From Nitrobacteraceae bacterium AZCC 2146 (GTDB lineage: Bacteria; Pseudomonadota; Alphaproteobacteria; Rhizobiales; Xanthobacteraceae), in NCBI GenBank assembly GCA_036924855.1, contig JBAGRP010000001.1, positions 2,418,001 to 2,482,000 on the forward strand: 64,000 nucleotides of DNA. The letters are read 5' to 3'. Position numbers and translations under genes: made by a program. Within the stretch, counting starts at the first letter, position 1; every line of letters begins with the position of its first letter. Shown here piece after piece: positions 34,405 to 43,960 of the stretch. Below the pieces are notes generated by a model. It did not search any database. It worked only from the letters and a program-made list of their open reading frames with translations, and had not been told where the DNA came from.

Positions 34405-35736
34405 ATGAAAATACTAGTTTACCCACATTCGATGGAGATCGGGGGATCCCAACTGAACGCAGTGCAATCGGCTGGCGCAATCCGCGATCGCGGACACGAG
34501 GTGATCGTCTTCTCCGAACCTGGGCCGTTGGTAGAACGCGTGCGCCAAATGGGCCTGGAACACGTCGCGATCCCCTTGCAGCGACAACGGCCTTCCGTGG
34601 ACGTGCTTGGCACGCTCGTTCGGCTCGTGCGCGAGCGGAACGTGGACGTGGTGCATGGTCACGAATGGCCTCCCGTCGTTGAGGCTTTCTTCGGCCCGTC
34701 GCTTATTCATCGCACCCCCGTCGTTGGCACCGTAATGTCGATGTCGGTAGCCCCATTTTTTCCCCGTACCGTGCCGCTCCTGGTCGGGACCGAACTGATC
34801 CGTCAGGCTGCAATCGCGGCGGGACACCAGCGAGTTACCCTGCTTGAGCCGCCGGTGGACTCCGAGACCGATCGTCCATCGGTGGATGGCGGGAGCTTTC
34901 GGAGGGCGCGTGGCATTCGACCTGATGAAATACTGATCACAATGATCTGCCGACTGGTGCCAGACCTGAAACTCGAGGGGCTGCTATCGGCTTGCGACGC
35001 CGTCGGTGAACTTGCGCTTGACGGTCGCCCGGTGCGCCTGATGATCGTCGGAGATGGCCGGGCACGCAATGAGGTCGCCGAGCGCGCTGCCAGAGCTAAC
35101 GCGACCGTCGGTCGCGAAATCGTGCTGCTGACAGGCGAGATCGCTGACCCCGTGCCCGCGTATGCCGCAGCCGACATCATTGTTGGTCAGGGGGGCTCGG
35201 CATTGCGCGGGATGGCATTCGGCAAGCCACTTGTCGTGGTCGGCGAGGAAGGTTTCAGCGAATTGCTGACGGCAGAGAGTGCATCGATTTTCCTACGTCA
35301 AGGTTGGTATGGCCTGGGGCCGGGTTCGCTGGGATCCGGCGCACCGGCGCTGCGCGTTGCTATTGACCGCCTCGCCAGTTCTCCCGATTTGCGACAAGAA
35401 TTGGGGAGTTTCGGCCGCCGGCTTGCGTTGGGACGGTTCAGCTTGCGCCACGCCGCTGAAATCCAGGAAGAGGTGTATCTTTCGGCCATGCGAGAACCCG
35501 TCGCAGCCTGGCCGTTCTGCATCGACATCGTCCAGTCCGCTGCTGGATTGGCCAGCGGCAAGCTCTGGAGAGGATATCGACGATGGCGGGGTGATGCCGC
35601 GATCGATGATAGCAATGCGCGAAATCTCGTCGCGGGAATTCTGGCGAACGGAAAGGTCGAAAAGGCCGCGTCGGTGCAAGCCCATCCTGCCAATGCGAAG
35701 CCGTATCGTCCGAATGTGGACGGCCCCCTCGCCTAG
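34405..35736 (+). CDS. Glycosyltransferase family 4 / GT-B fold
   Basis: A 443-residue GT-B enzyme. N-terminal motif HSMEIGGSQLNAVQSAGAIR is typical for the acceptor domain of GT4; the donor domain carries DEILITMICRLVPDLKLEGL and IVGDGRARNEVAERA, then a glycine-rich VGQGGSALRGMAFGKPLVV where the usual E-x7-E motif would be, so that element is degenerate. The ATG is at 34405; the open frame upstream to 34357 has no ribosome-binding site. It is convergent with the DegT gene, with a 12-nt gap. Donor unknown. Confidence 0.82.
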   Translation: MKILVYPHSMEIGGSQLNAVQSAGAIRDRGHEVIVFSEPGPLVERVRQMGLEHVAIPLQRQRPSVDVLGTLVRLVRERNVDVVHGHEWPPVVEAFFGPSLIHRTPVVGTVMSMSVAPFFPRTVPLLVGTELIRQAAIAAGHQRVTLLEPPVDSETDRPSVDGGSFRRARGIRPDEILITMICRLVPDLKLEGLLSACDAVGELALDGRPVRLMIVGDGRARNEVAERAARANATVGREIVLLTGEIADPVPAYAAADIIVGQGGSALRGMAFGKPLVVVGEEGFSELLTAESASIFLRQGWYGLGPGSLGSGAPALRVAIDRLASSPDLRQELGSFGRRLALGRFSLRHAAEIQEEVYLSAMREPVAAWPFCIDIVQSAAGLASGKLWRGYRRWRGDAAIDDSNARNLVAGILANGKVEKAASVQAHPANAKPYRPNVDGPLA

Positions 35737-35748
35737 ACACACGTCCGT

Positions 35749-36918
35749 TCAATTCGTCTTGGCCAAACTCCTGGGCGCCCGGTCGACCAGTTCCGCCCTG
35801 AGCGCATTGGCGACGTGGGCAAGTTCGTCCCCTGTCATCTGCGCGTAAATCGGCAAGAGAATTGAATGATCCTGCGCCAGTTCAGACTGGCGCAGGTCAT
35901 GACGCTGCTTATGGCCCGAGTAAGGCGCTTCGCGGTGCGAGCACATAATGCCACGTCGCGTTGCGATGCCTTGATCGAGGAGCTTTTGCATCACCGCCTT
36001 CTGATCGGCCCGCTTAGGCAACCTCACACAGTAACTCTGCCAGTTAGAGCGCGCCCAATCCGGCTCGACGGGCAGACCAAGCTCCTCGATGTCTCCCAGC
36101 AGTTCGGCATATTGAGCGGCCACCTTGCGACGGCGCATGATGATTTCGGGCAAACGTTCAAGCTGCTTTCGTCCAACGGCAGCCTGAACATCCGTCATGC
36201 GATAGTTGAAACCGACGACGACATAATCCTCAAAGATCACCTGCAGCGATCCGTGCCGCACCGTATCCGGAACACTCATGCCGTGTTGCCGCAACAGCTT
36301 GAACTTCCGGTCGAACTCCGGATTGGAGGTCGTCAGCATGCCGCCCTCCCCCGTCGTGATAACCTTGCGCGGATGAAAGGAAAAGCACGCGATCTGCCCG
36401 TGGGGCTTGCCGATGGAACCCCATTTTCCGCTGATACGAATCTGACTGCCGGCGGCGCAGGCGGCGTCCTCGATCAGGATGAGGCCATGTTTCGCTGCCA
36501 GCGGGACCAAAGCGTTCAGGTCGCAGGGCATGCCCATTTGATGAACTGCGAGAATAGCGCGCGTCCTCGGGGTGATGGCTTCAGCCACGCGCGCGGGGGC
36601 CAGATTGTAGGTTAAGGGGTCAATATCAACGAACACGGGAACTGCGCCGCAATATCTGATACAATTCGCCGTTGCGATGAACGAATGGCTTGCGGTGATC
36701 ACTTCATCGCCAGGCCCCACTTCCGCCGCCAGCAGGGCAAGATGGAGCGCGGTCGTGCAGTTCGATACGGCGCATGCATGGGGAGAACCAACCAGCGCAG
36801 CAAATTCGCGTTCGAAGGCGGCGACCTGCGGGCCTTGCGATACCCACCCCGACAGCACGGCCTTACGCGCTGCGTCGGCCTCTTCCGCTTCGAGCACTGG
36901 CATTGCAATCGGAATCAT
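35749..36918 (-). CDS. DegT/DnrJ/EryC1/StrS sugar aminotransferase
   Basis: A 389-residue PLP enzyme that aminates a keto-sugar nucleotide. The PLP lysine lies in CFSFHPRKVITTGEGGML near residue 190, and AVSNCTTALHLALLAA forms the phosphate pocket. ATG 36918 overlaps the stop of the epimerase/dehydratase gene (36915) as ATGA, so the two are almost certainly coupled and work on the same sugar. The open frame extends a further 20 codons upstream without support. It differs clearly from the second DegT enzyme at 37989, suggesting two amino sugars. Specificity (C3 or C4) is not readable. Confidence 0.9.
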   Translation of the reverse strand: MIPIAMPVLEAEEADAARKAVLSGWVSQGPQVAAFEREFAALVGSPHACAVSNCTTALHLALLAAEVGPGDEVITASHSFIATANCIRYCGAVPVFVDIDPLTYNLAPARVAEAITPRTRAILAVHQMGMPCDLNALVPLAAKHGLILIEDAACAAGSQIRISGKWGSIGKPHGQIACFSFHPRKVITTGEGGMLTTSNPEFDRKFKLLRQHGMSVPDTVRHGSLQVIFEDYVVVGFNYRMTDVQAAVGRKQLERLPEIIMRRRKVAAQYAELLGDIEELGLPVEPDWARSNWQSYCVRLPKRADQKAVMQKLLDQGIATRRGIMCSHREAPYSGHKQRHDLRQSELAQDHSILLPIYAQMTGDELAHVANALRAELVDRAPRSLAKTN

Positions 36919-37919
36919 GAAGCAACAGCCTCTGGCTTCACCGACGCCGCAAATGATCCGCGTTCGGCATGCCACCAATCAACAAGTTCACGGAGGCCGT
37001 CCTTCAAAGGGACAGCTGCCTGAAAGCCAAGCAGCCGCTCGGCTTTCTTGGTTGAAGCCAAACGTCGGGGCACGGGATTGACCGACCTTTCCGGCGCGAA
37101 TTCGAGTCTGCTCTGCCCCCTGCCCATAGCCGAAGCCAACGCCGCGGCTAACTGGACCAGACTTGTTTCCGTCCCGCTGGCAATATTGAAGACCTCATCG
37201 CTCGCCTTCGCCTTGGCTCCGAGAATGTTGGCGCGGGCCACGTCGCGGACGTGCACGAAATCCATCGTTTGCAGACCGTCGCCGAAAATAACTGGAGACT
37301 CGCCGGCTTCGAGCCGCTCCATCCAGCGAATGAGCACCTCGGTATATCGGCCATGGATGTCCATTCGGTCTCCATAGACATTAAAGTACCTGAATGCGAC
37401 ATACGGAAGCCCATACATATCATTGAACGTGCGAAGCAGGCCCTCGTTGAAAGCCTTTGCCGCGCCATAGAGCGTTCGATTGTCGTATGGATTCTGACGC
37501 TCCGTTGTGGGGAATTCCTCGGCCATGCCGTAGACGGATGCCGATGATGCCGCCACAACCTTTTCGACATTGTGTTCGACACAAAGTTCCAACAAATCGA
37601 AGGTCGACTGCACCATCACTTGCATCGCCAGGCGAGGCTCGGCAGCGCAGTGCGTGATGCGTAACGCAGCCTGATGAAAAACGATATCAGCAGCCTTCAC
37701 CAGCGGCGCCATCAACTTTGTATCGCGAATATCGCCATGCACGAGGCGAACCGGTCCACGGGCCGAAGCCCGCTCCAGATTTTCCGGACGGCCGCGGACC
37801 ATGTTGTCGAGCGCAACGATCTCGATGCAGCCCTCCTCACAAAGCAGGTCCACGATATGCGAACCAATAAAGCCCGCTCCGCCTGTCACCAGAACGCGTT
37901 TTCCCTTTAAGTCGGTCAC
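36915..37919 (-). CDS. NAD-dependent nucleotide-sugar epimerase/dehydratase
   Basis: A 334-residue extended short-chain dehydrogenase. The NAD-binding motif is VLVTGGAGFIGSHIVDLL at the N-terminus, and the catalytic YxxxK is in TLYGAAKAFNEGLL, with FRYFNVYGDRMD downstream. It is the WbpP/GalE-like kind and could be a 4-epimerase or a dehydratase. Start codon GTG at 37919 with GAGGAGA 7 nt upstream. Its stop overlaps the start of the DegT gene, implying that its product is the aminotransferase substrate. Confidence 0.88.
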   Translation of the reverse strand: MTDLKGKRVLVTGGAGFIGSHIVDLLCEEGCIEIVALDNMVRGRPENLERASARGPVRLVHGDIRDTKLMAPLVKAADIVFHQAALRITHCAAEPRLAMQVMVQSTFDLLELCVEHNVEKVVAASSASVYGMAEEFPTTERQNPYDNRTLYGAAKAFNEGLLRTFNDMYGLPYVAFRYFNVYGDRMDIHGRYTEVLIRWMERLEAGESPVIFGDGLQTMDFVHVRDVARANILGAKAKASDEVFNIASGTETSLVQLAAALASAMGRGQSRLEFAPERSVNPVPRRLASTKKAERLLGFQAAVPLKDGLRELVDWWHAERGSFAASVKPEAVAS

Positions 37920-37988
37920 TACACTCTCCTCGGTACTGCGCGACCCTCAAGATCCATCCACGCGGAATGGACCTGACTCCACACCGAA

Positions 37989-39098
37989 CTAGGCCACCTC
38001 GACGAGGCAAGCCTTCTCGAGCTCCACGACCACCTCGGCTACCTGCTCAGGCTGAAGCTCCGCATAAATCGGAAGCGATAGGAAGCGTTTGCCCAGCCCC
38101 TTGGTGACAGGCAAAATGGCGTTCTCGCACCCGAGATCCGCATAGGCTTTTTGAAGATGAACCGGGATAGGATAATGAATCCCGGTGCCTATACCTGCGC
38201 TTTGAAGCGCTTTCTGCACATCATCGCGCTGTGACAGCTCTACAGCGTACACATGATACACATGGCGGCTATGTGGCGGCGGCGGCGGCCTCGTGAGTGA
38301 ATGTTTCGCCAACAGGCGATCATATTGGGCCGCAACAGCCCTTCGTGCCTCGGTCCATGCTTCGATGTAATTCATCTTCACGCTCAATATGGCGCCCTGG
38401 ATCCCATCCATGCGATAATTGTACCCCCGCATGACATGATGGTATTTGGATTCCTGACCCCAATCTCTCAGCAAGGCGATGCGCCGTGACAATTCCGGAT
38501 CATTGCTGACAACGGCCCCGCCCTCGCCATACGCGCCGAGATTCTTGCCGGGATAAAAACTGAAGCAGCCGAGGTTACCGATTGAACCTGCGCGGCGGCC
38601 CTTGTATTCAGCTCCATGGGCCTGTGCCGCGTCCTCGATCACGAGGAGCCCATGACGTCGAGCAATCTCCATGATCGGATCCATATCAGCCATCAGACCA
38701 TGCAGATGAACCGGTAGAATTGCCTTTGTCCGGGGCGTGATCGCCGCCTCGATCAGATCGGGATTCATGGTCCAGGAAACAGGATCGACATCCACGAAAA
38801 CAGGCGTGGCTCCGCTGTAAAGAATTGCGGCGGTTGTCGCCACAAATGTCATCGAGACCGTAATCACCTCGTCGCCCGCGCCAACTCCGGCGGCAAGAAG
38901 CGCAAGGTGAAGCGCCGATGTGCCACTATTAACCGCGAGACAATGTTCAACCTTGCAGTATCGCGCAAACCGCCGCTCGAAAGCTTCTACCTCGGGGCCC
39001 TGGACGAATTGGGCACTGTCGATGACACGCGCGACAGCGGCGTCGATTTCCGGCTTCACTTGGCGGTACTGGGCCTTCAAATCAAGAAACGGTACCAA
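37989..39098 (-). CDS. DegT-family aminotransferase, WbpE-like
   Basis: A 369-residue PLP aminotransferase. PLP lysine in CFSFYPGKNLGAYGEGGAVV, preceded by VIEDAAQAHGAEYKGRRAGS, closely matching enzymes that aminate UDP-3-keto-GlcNAcA (WbpE/WlbC). The start codon is TTG 39098 with AAAGGAA about 9 nt upstream. Its partners in the window are a Gfo/Idh dehydrogenase (41458) and a WbpD-like acetyltransferase (39248), together a 3-oxidation/3-amination/N-acetylation set. The substrate nucleotide sugar is inferred. Confidence 0.87.
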   Translation of the reverse strand: MVPFLDLKAQYRQVKPEIDAAVARVIDSAQFVQGPEVEAFERRFARYCKVEHCLAVNSGTSALHLALLAAGVGAGDEVITVSMTFVATTAAILYSGATPVFVDVDPVSWTMNPDLIEAAITPRTKAILPVHLHGLMADMDPIMEIARRHGLLVIEDAAQAHGAEYKGRRAGSIGNLGCFSFYPGKNLGAYGEGGAVVSNDPELSRRIALLRDWGQESKYHHVMRGYNYRMDGIQGAILSVKMNYIEAWTEARRAVAAQYDRLLAKHSLTRPPPPPHSRHVYHVYAVELSQRDDVQKALQSAGIGTGIHYPIPVHLQKAYADLGCENAILPVTKGLGKRFLSLPIYAELQPEQVAEVVVELEKACLVEVA

Positions 39099-39247
39099 GG
39101 GCTGTTCCTTTAAAATTCGCGGCTGCAGCGTCTCTCCGCATCGATTTATTTAAAATAAAAACCATAACCAGATTAAACAATAAATCAAATAGCGCAATAT
39201 ATTTAATACATCACCCACCACCACATTTAACTAATGCGGCGCATCGC

Positions 39248-39709
39248 TTACCCGACTACGCGGGCTGGCACGCCCGCCACAACAGCATTCGGCGGGACGT
39301 CCCGCGTCACCACGGCACCGGCCCCGATCGTAGCCCCCTCCCCGATGGTGACCCCGCAAAGGATTGTCGCATTTGATCCTATGGAAGCCCTCCGGCAAAC
39401 ACGCGTGGTTTCCACCTTCCAGTCATCAGCGCCTTGAGGCCTGCCATCCTCCGTCGTCGCCCGCGGAAATTTGTCGTTGGTAAACATCACACCGTGGCCA
39501 ACGAAAACCTCGTCTTCGATCGTGACACCTTCACAGATGAAGCTATGGGACGATATCTTGCAGCGCGCACCGATTTCGACTCCGACCTGCACCTCCACAA
39601 ACGTACCGATCCGTGTTTCATCGCCGATCGAACATCCGTAAAGATTGACAAGGTCCGGATGGAAAATTCGAACATCACGGCCAAGCTGAACATCCTTCCC
39701 TACAGGCAT
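39248..39709 (-). CDS. WbpD-like hexapeptide N-acetyltransferase
   Basis: A 153-residue left-handed beta-helix acetyltransferase. The run from SHSFICEGVTIEDEVFVGHG then MFTNDKFPRATTEDG matches enzymes that N-acetylate UDP-GlcNAc3NA (WbpD/WlbB), and it ends in the standard AVVAGVPARVVG. ATG 39709 is chosen because GAGAGGA lies 7 nt upstream; a frame to 39751 lacks that. Neighbouring DegT and Gfo/Idh genes supply the other steps. QdtC-type use of a dTDP sugar is the alternative. Confidence 0.87.
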   Translation of the reverse strand: MPVGKDVQLGRDVRIFHPDLVNLYGCSIGDETRIGTFVEVQVGVEIGARCKISSHSFICEGVTIEDEVFVGHGVMFTNDKFPRATTEDGRPQGADDWKVETTRVCRRASIGSNATILCGVTIGEGATIGAGAVVTRDVPPNAVVAGVPARVVG

Positions 39710-39799
39710 CAAAATTCCTCTCTTTCGACGTGCATTCTTTTGATTTTCCACAAATCTGCATCACCGTCCGGCCTAGGGCAGCACTTTAAGATTATGTTC

Positions 39800-41308
39800 C
39801 TACTCGTCCACGTGGACTTTTCTTCGAGCGGTGCGTGTATGCAGACCAGCGAGTAAGGCAGTTTGAACAGCGAACGCAATGCCGCCCATGGCCGCTCGCA
39901 CGTGGGCCTGGAGCGGATGCTCGGTCAGGACCAGGCCAAACCACCAGCCGGAAGCCGCCGAAATGCCCGCCAGAAACAGTCCCGCAGCCGGGCCGACCAA
40001 CCCCGATTCAATCATCGCGACGCACGCCAAAGCGCAGGCAGCACTACAACACGCGACGATCGCGCTCTTGAGCGTTGCGCGGAGAAAGTCGGCCGGCCTT
40101 ATCGCAAGGTGCCTACCCAGATAGTGAAATGCAACGAACGCCTGTAGCGGCAGGGTCAACAAAGCAGAAGCGGCGACAGCCTGTACGCTGACGAACGATG
40201 CAATGAAAATCACCAGCAGTGACGGAGGCAGGGATATCAGCGATGACACCAGGGCGTCGCGCACCCTCCCTACAGCAACCAGCACCGGATATGTCAGGCA
40301 AGCCGCAAACAGGGACAGGTATGCGATGCACAACACGCGGATAAGCGGGACAACCTCGGCCCAGGTGGGGCCGAGCCAGATCAAGACGATCGGATGTGCC
40401 ATGATCGCAACGAAAAGCAGGAACGGCCATTGAACGGCGGCGAGCGATGCGACTGAATCCAGATAAATACGTCTCAAATCACCGCCAGACTTTGTGTGAG
40501 CAAAGATCGCTGGCATGATAACGGGGCCAAGGACTTGGGTAACTAGCTTGTCGAATACTTGCGTCACGCTGATCGCCCGGCTGTAAAGACCGACAGCCGC
40601 GAAATCCAGAATACGCGCGAGAAACAGCTGCGGCGCAAGATTGTAGAACACATTGATGACAACGACGCCACTGGAATAGACGCCGAAGGCAACCACGTCA
40701 GCATAACCGGAAAGAGACGGGTGGAAGATTCGGAGGTCGTTACGCCAGCTTACCAAAAGAGCGGTCGTGACCAGATTTCCAACGAGCATGCCCCATATCG
40801 GCGCCATGAAGCTGTAACCTAGAGCGGCGAGCGCGATCGCCACGGCAGCGGTGATAACATTCCCCGCAAGATTGCAGGTCGCGATCGCACCAAAGTGCAG
40901 ATCGCGGCGAAACAACGCCGATATCGTCATCGAGAACGGTGACAGAATAAAATTCAGCACGGAGACTGCGATACCGATCCGCAATCCGTTCTTTGAGAAG
41001 AACCAGGCCAGTGGATCGCGCAGCACGAAGAGGGCTACACCGATCAAAACCGACAAAACGAACGTTATCGTAAAGGCTGTTCGGATATTTTGCTCCGACA
41101 AATCCGGCTTCTGAATCAAATAGTTTGCACCGCCAAACTCTTGAAATGAAGCCGCGATGACCGCAGTCAGGGCGTTAACGACCGCATAGGTCCCGAATTC
41201 TTCGGGCGTCAGCAATCTGGCCAGCACCGCGGTAGAAAGCAAAAAAAGCAACAAGCTTCCGTACCGCTCGGCTGCAGAGAAAAAAATTGAACGGTGCAAG
41301 CGGTTCAT
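39800..41308 (-). CDS. Wzx-like polysaccharide flippase (oligosaccharide transporter family)
   Basis: A 502-residue polytopic inner-membrane protein with about 12-14 hydrophobic spans, for example YGSLLLFLLSTAVLARLLTP and FTITFVLSVLIGVALFVLRD. The LARLLTPEEFGTYAVVNAL segment near the N-terminus is the hallmark of the Wzx/RfbX (PST/MOP) family. It would flip the undecaprenyl-linked repeat unit to the periplasm for polymerisation by the Wzy-like protein. It is transcribed leftward with the sugar-nucleotide genes. Confidence 0.9.
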   Translation of the reverse strand: MNRLHRSIFFSAAERYGSLLLFLLSTAVLARLLTPEEFGTYAVVNALTAVIAASFQEFGGANYLIQKPDLSEQNIRTAFTITFVLSVLIGVALFVLRDPLAWFFSKNGLRIGIAVSVLNFILSPFSMTISALFRRDLHFGAIATCNLAGNVITAAVAIALAALGYSFMAPIWGMLVGNLVTTALLVSWRNDLRIFHPSLSGYADVVAFGVYSSGVVVINVFYNLAPQLFLARILDFAAVGLYSRAISVTQVFDKLVTQVLGPVIMPAIFAHTKSGGDLRRIYLDSVASLAAVQWPFLLFVAIMAHPIVLIWLGPTWAEVVPLIRVLCIAYLSLFAACLTYPVLVAVGRVRDALVSSLISLPPSLLVIFIASFVSVQAVAASALLTLPLQAFVAFHYLGRHLAIRPADFLRATLKSAIVACCSAACALACVAMIESGLVGPAAGLFLAGISAASGWWFGLVLTEHPLQAHVRAAMGGIAFAVQTALLAGLHTRTARRKVHVDE

Positions 41309-41457
41309 TCCAGTTCATCCGCCAGCGATGTAGAAGGTCACGAATCGTACCCACCCAACATAGACCATAGCTTTGGCGAGAGGCTCCGGCTGAGCGCTGA
41401 CACATTCCACGGATTCTTCTGTCTCCAAAAGAGAGGCTTGCTTGCGAGCACTGGGGG

Positions 41458-42510
41458 TCACGATACCGGCTCCCGGATTTGAATACTCTTCTTTAACTGA
41501 ACCGGTCTGCCATGCGCGGCAATCGACTGGGAGGCTGCCTCTAAAATCTCCACCACCCGCAGACCCGACGCTCCACTTGAAATGGGCGCCGTGCCGTTGC
41601 AAAGGCAGTCGATAAAGTGCTCCGCTTCCGTATGCAACGCCTCTTTGGCTGGGATATGAGGTGCCCACATATCTCCGGCACGGTACCCGATCCTGAGTTG
41701 ATGGGCTTTCTCAAGCGAGCCGTTTACCGTAATTCCCTTGTCATACACCTTGATTTTTTCAGTCGGCTCCAGATCATCGTACACGATCATCTTTCGGCTG
41801 CCGCCGACATAGGTCTGCCGTACCTTTACGGGTGATAGCCAATTGACGCTAACATGAGCGACGCAGCTGCTCTGAAAAAACAGCGTGATATGTGCCATAT
41901 TCTCAGGTGATCCTGCGACGTGGCACGCCCCTGTCGCCGAGACAGCAACCGGATCCTCATCCAAAATGTGAAGAATGATCGAAATGTCATGGACCGCCAG
42001 ATCCCAGATCACATTGACGTCGCTTTGAAACAGGCCAAGGCTCGAGCGAATGCTGTCGTAATAGTAAATATCTCCAAGCGCTCCTTCAACGATCAACTGG
42101 CGGATCTTCTGTACGGCGGGTGTGTACAGGAACGTATGATCAACCATCAACGTCAGCTTCCGTCGATCCGCCTCGTCAATCAGCCGACGCACCTGCTCAG
42201 AGGTCTGAGCTAGCGGCTTCTCCACCAAGACGTGCTTTCCGGCTCTGAGCGCGGCGAGAGCCAGCTCATAATGTGTGTGGACCGGGGTCGCAATGACGAC
42301 CGCGTCGATCTGGGGATGTTTAAGAAGCTCCTGGAAATCCGATGTCGTAAACACTCCAGGATAGAACCGCTTGCTGGCCGCAAGCTTTACCGAATCAAGA
42401 TCGCTGACGCCGATAACCCGCGCCGATTCACTGTTTGCAAAATTGCGTACAAGGTTCGGCCCCCAATAGCCATATCCGACCACGCCAATTCCGATGATAC
42501 CATCCTGCAT
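41458..42510 (-). CDS. Gfo/Idh/MocA-family oxidoreductase, WbpB-like
   Basis: A 350-residue NAD(P)-dependent dehydrogenase. The Rossmann motif is IGIGVVGYGYWGPNLVRNF at the N-terminus, and the catalytic lysine is in KHVLVEKPLAQTSEQVR. 'GYGYWGPNLVRN' is typical of polysaccharide-locus enzymes that oxidise the 3-hydroxyl of UDP-GlcNAcA-type sugars (WbpB/WlbA). ATG 42510 has AGGGG 8 nt upstream; a frame to 42525 starts with TTG. It would provide the 3-keto substrate for the WbpE-like aminotransferase. Exact substrate not proven. Confidence 0.85.
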   Translation of the reverse strand: MQDGIIGIGVVGYGYWGPNLVRNFANSESARVIGVSDLDSVKLAASKRFYPGVFTTSDFQELLKHPQIDAVVIATPVHTHYELALAALRAGKHVLVEKPLAQTSEQVRRLIDEADRRKLTLMVDHTFLYTPAVQKIRQLIVEGALGDIYYYDSIRSSLGLFQSDVNVIWDLAVHDISIILHILDEDPVAVSATGACHVAGSPENMAHITLFFQSSCVAHVSVNWLSPVKVRQTYVGGSRKMIVYDDLEPTEKIKVYDKGITVNGSLEKAHQLRIGYRAGDMWAPHIPAKEALHTEAEHFIDCLCNGTAPISSGASGLRVVEILEAASQSIAAHGRPVQLKKSIQIREPVS

Positions 42511-42694
42511 ACTATACCCCTGCAAACAAATGATCTGAAATTCTCACATTTCGCCTCGCATATCGGACTCCGTTGGGGCTCTATTTTCTCTCCGCATCGC
42601 AGTTCGCTCTTTGTAATTTCCGGCCGCGATCTTCAATCGTGACTCACATATTCGGCGCTCTGTTTCTGTCCGGCACGTTCCGTCTTGAGGCGAA

Positions 42695-43960
42695 TCATGT
42701 TCGAACAGGCATGTCCTGCCAAATTCCGCGGGTATCGATCACGTCCAGATGGCGCCGTTCGGCCAAAGACACTAATTTGAACTCATCGTGGTCGACCAGC
42801 AGAATCGCGATTTCACAAGTCCGCACGGCCTCATCAACAGTCATGAATTCTGCTCCATGCTTCCCGAGTTCGCAGGGGAGCCGACGCAAATTCGGTTCTA
42901 CGACCTTGATGCGCTCTCCGTACTTCGCCGCAAGGTGCAGCACGATCTCCATCGCAGGGCTTTCCCTCAAATCATCGACATTTGCCTTGAAGGTCAGACC
43001 GCAGCAAGCAACGCTGGCGTAAGGATGATCATCAATCAACGCGATGGCGCGTTCGATAATCATCGCCGTCTTGTTATTATTGACTTCTCGACTTGTCCTC
43101 ATGACCCGCGCAAGGTCGGGCGCCGATTCGATAATGAACCACGGATCGACTGCGATGCAGTGTCCGCCCACGCCGGGTCCCGGCTTGAGAACGTTGACCC
43201 GAGGATGACGATTTGCCAGATCTATTACTTCCCAAACGTTGATCGCATATCGATCGCAGATGAGAGACAGCTCGTTGGCAAAGGCGATATTGGTGTCCCG
43301 AAAGGCATTTTCGGTCAGCTTCACCAATTCCGCGGCGCGGGCTGTCGTGGCAACGCACGCTCCGCGAACGAACATCTTGTAAAATCGCTGAGCACGCCTC
43401 GTGCACGAAGTGGTTATCCCGCCGATACAGCGATCATTATTGACGAGCTCCGTAAGGATTCGCCCCGGCAAAACCCGCTCCGGACAATATGCAACGGAGA
43501 CATGTTCGACTCCTTCTTTACCGTTTGCGCCGATACTTAAGTCGGGGCGTAGCTCCGAAATCCTCTTTGCGATATTTTCAGTTGTACCGATGGGCGAGGT
43601 CGACTCCAGAATAACGATGTTGCCGGAAACAATCAGGTTCGCAATGCTGTCGACTGCGGCCAGCACGCACGTCAAGTCCGGTCGATTCGCGCCGTCAATC
43701 GGTGTCGGCACTGCGATCACGAACACATCGGCGGCCTCGGGCTTGGTCGTGACGACTAACGAGCCATTCGAAATAACCTTTTGCACCAAACCATCGAGGT
43801 CGGGCTCAGCAATGTGGATCGCACCGGACGCAACGGTCTTCACAATCTCCTCGTTAGTATCGATTCCGATAACTTGCATACCGCGGCTTGCAATTACCGC
43901 CGCAGTCGGCAACCCGATGTAACCAAGTCCAATGACCGCAACCTTCTGAATTTCATGCAT
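42695..43960 (-). CDS. wecC: UDP-N-acetyl-D-mannosamine dehydrogenase (WecC-like)
   Basis: A 421-residue UDP-sugar 6-dehydrogenase. It matches E. coli WecC, as I recall it, at VIGLGYIGLPTAAVIASRG, GAIHIAEPDLDGLV, LTENAFRDTNIAFANELSLI, LANRHPRVNVLKPGPGVGGH (active-site Cys is lost in no visible motif; GGHCIAVDPWFI carries it) and DDLRESPAMEI. The very different WbpA type is unlikely. It oxidises UDP-ManNAc to UDP-ManNAcA. The preceding gene is wecB; the two overlap by 8 bases. NAD is the expected cofactor. Confidence 0.9.
   Translation of the reverse strand: MHEIQKVAVIGLGYIGLPTAAVIASRGMQVIGIDTNEEIVKTVASGAIHIAEPDLDGLVQKVISNGSLVVTTKPEAADVFVIAVPTPIDGANRPDLTCVLAAVDSIANLIVSGNIVILESTSPIGTTENIAKRISELRPDLSIGANGKEGVEHVSVAYCPERVLPGRILTELVNNDRCIGGITTSCTRRAQRFYKMFVRGACVATTARAAELVKLTENAFRDTNIAFANELSLICDRYAINVWEVIDLANRHPRVNVLKPGPGVGGHCIAVDPWFIIESAPDLARVMRTSREVNNNKTAMIIERAIALIDDHPYASVACCGLTFKANVDDLRESPAMEIVLHLAAKYGERIKVVEPNLRRLPCELGKHGAEFMTVDEAVRTCEIAILLVDHDEFKLVSLAERRHLDVIDTRGIWQDMPVRT

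Noticed and set aside
42695..43960. WbpA-type UDP-GlcNAc dehydrogenase
   Set aside because: The sequence follows WecC at several long motifs (IHIAEPDLDGLV, NIAFANELSLI, LANRHPRVN) and lacks the WbpA-type pattern.
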